The notes under the pieces were generated by a model that was not told the DNA's origin, ran no database searches, and saw only the letters and a list, made by a program, of their open reading frames with translations. From contig JAKLIM010000270.1 of the NCBI GenBank assembly GCA_022709605.1, positions 1 through 5,456 of the forward strand: a stretch of DNA of 5,456 bases. The letters run 5' to 3'. The position numbers were made by a program, and so were the translations under genes. Shown here one piece after another: positions 4,994-5,456 of this stretch. This stretch comes from Bacteroidota bacterium. Its GTDB lineage: Bacteria > Bacteroidota > Bacteroidia > Bacteroidales > Paludibacteraceae. Numbering within the stretch: the first letter of the stretch is position 1; each line of letters starts with the position of its first letter.

Positions 4994-5446
4994 TCAATCC
5001 CAAACGTATCTTTCATCATAATCAACATTATATTTTTTTAGAAATAACCTGAATTCTTGCTGAAAAGTTCGTTTTTCATGATGTTCTTTTTGATTTTTAA
5101 TATATTCAATTACAATATCTGTTTCTTTAGGATTTACTGAAAAAACACCGTAACCCTCTTGCCAATAAAAATCGTAATAACGATTATCAATTGTTTTTAT
5201 CCATTTTGAAGATGATTTTTTAATTTCCTCTACTAATTTCATTATCGCAATTTTTCGTGAAAGCAAACATAAAATATGAATATGGTCGCTATAGCCACCC
5301 ACTTGAACTGGATTGCATTCCAATTCACGACAAATTCCACCTAAATATTCAAATAAACGTGTTTCAATGTCCTTATCAATCATTGGAAATCGATTTTTTG
5401 TGCTAAAAGTCAAATGAACATAAATTTTTGATAACGATTGAGGCAT
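4994..5446 (-). CDS. tnpA: IS200/IS605-type Y1 transposase (REP-associated type)
   Basis: A complete 150-residue single-strand transposase, the usual size for the family. The HUH motif H55-I56-H57 lies in GGYSDHIHIL and coordinates the metal. The catalytic Tyr is Y115 in VIEYIKNQKEHH, with the conserved Gln four residues on (Q119), the same spacing as in the well-studied ISHp608 enzyme. Further family blocks are HLTFSTKNR (11-19), YWQEGYGVFSV (94-104) and the C-terminal DERYVWD. These enzymes cut and rejoin single-stranded DNA at hairpin-marked ends. The hairpins just downstream, with a common AAC loop, suggest it made or maintains the REP-like array before leuC. No tnpB is seen downstream. 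The ATG at 5446 fits the family's normal short N-terminus. The left end of the element lies outside the window, so whether it is a full insertion sequence or a lone RAYT cannot be settled. Confidence 0.93.
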   Translation of the reverse strand: MPQSLSKIYVHLTFSTKNRFPMIDKDIETRLFEYLGGICRELECNPVQVGGYSDHIHILCLLSRKIAIMKLVEEIKKSSSKWIKTIDNRYYDFYWQEGYGVFSVNPKETDIVIEYIKNQKEHHEKRTFQQEFRLFLKKYNVDYDERYVWD

Positions 5447-5456
5447 TGATTTGATA

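Overview
The window looks like a piece of a Bacteroidota (probably Bacteroidales-like) chromosome. The DNA is AT-rich, there are no strong Shine-Dalgarno sequences ahead of the genes, and the gene order leuC - leuD - LeuA-like gene - leuB is familiar from that phylum. All real genes are on the minus strand, so transcription runs from high to low coordinates.

In transcription order the window holds: a complete IS200/IS605-type (REP-associated) Y1 transposase (5446-4994); about 240 bp of palindromic repeats, including an 87/88-bp unit present twice at a 91-bp period (4993-4753); leuC (4752-3319), with a short in-frame palindromic repeat in its N-terminus; a small GxxExxY-family gene with a PD-(D/E)xK-type pattern (3275-2868), lying between near-identical 36-bp inverted repeats; leuD (2669-2085); a strong hairpin; a LeuA/CimA-family synthase that reads best as (R)-citramalate synthase (2015-483); another hairpin over its stop codon; and the first 137 codons of leuB (413-1, cut by the window edge).

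The four metabolic genes form a branched-chain amino acid module. LeuC and LeuD form the isopropylmalate/citraconate isomerase and LeuB is the dehydrogenase. If the synthase is a citramalate synthase, as its pyruvate-pocket and isoleucine-pocket residues suggest, the module makes 2-oxobutyrate (for isoleucine) from pyruvate, while the same LeuCD and LeuB also serve leucine synthesis. No classical leuA is present in the window; it may lie upstream of the transposase.

The most unusual aspect is how heavily this housekeeping operon is decorated with different small repeats: AAC-loop hairpins next to the transposase, a GC-rich palindrome inside the leuC reading frame, and a GxxExxY gene bracketed by inverted arrays of the octamer ACGCAAAT between leuC and leuD. 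The last looks like a small uncharacterised mobile or repeat-maintained module and is the best candidate here for something undescribed. All family assignments rest on reading the sequence and on memory of the families; no database search was run.
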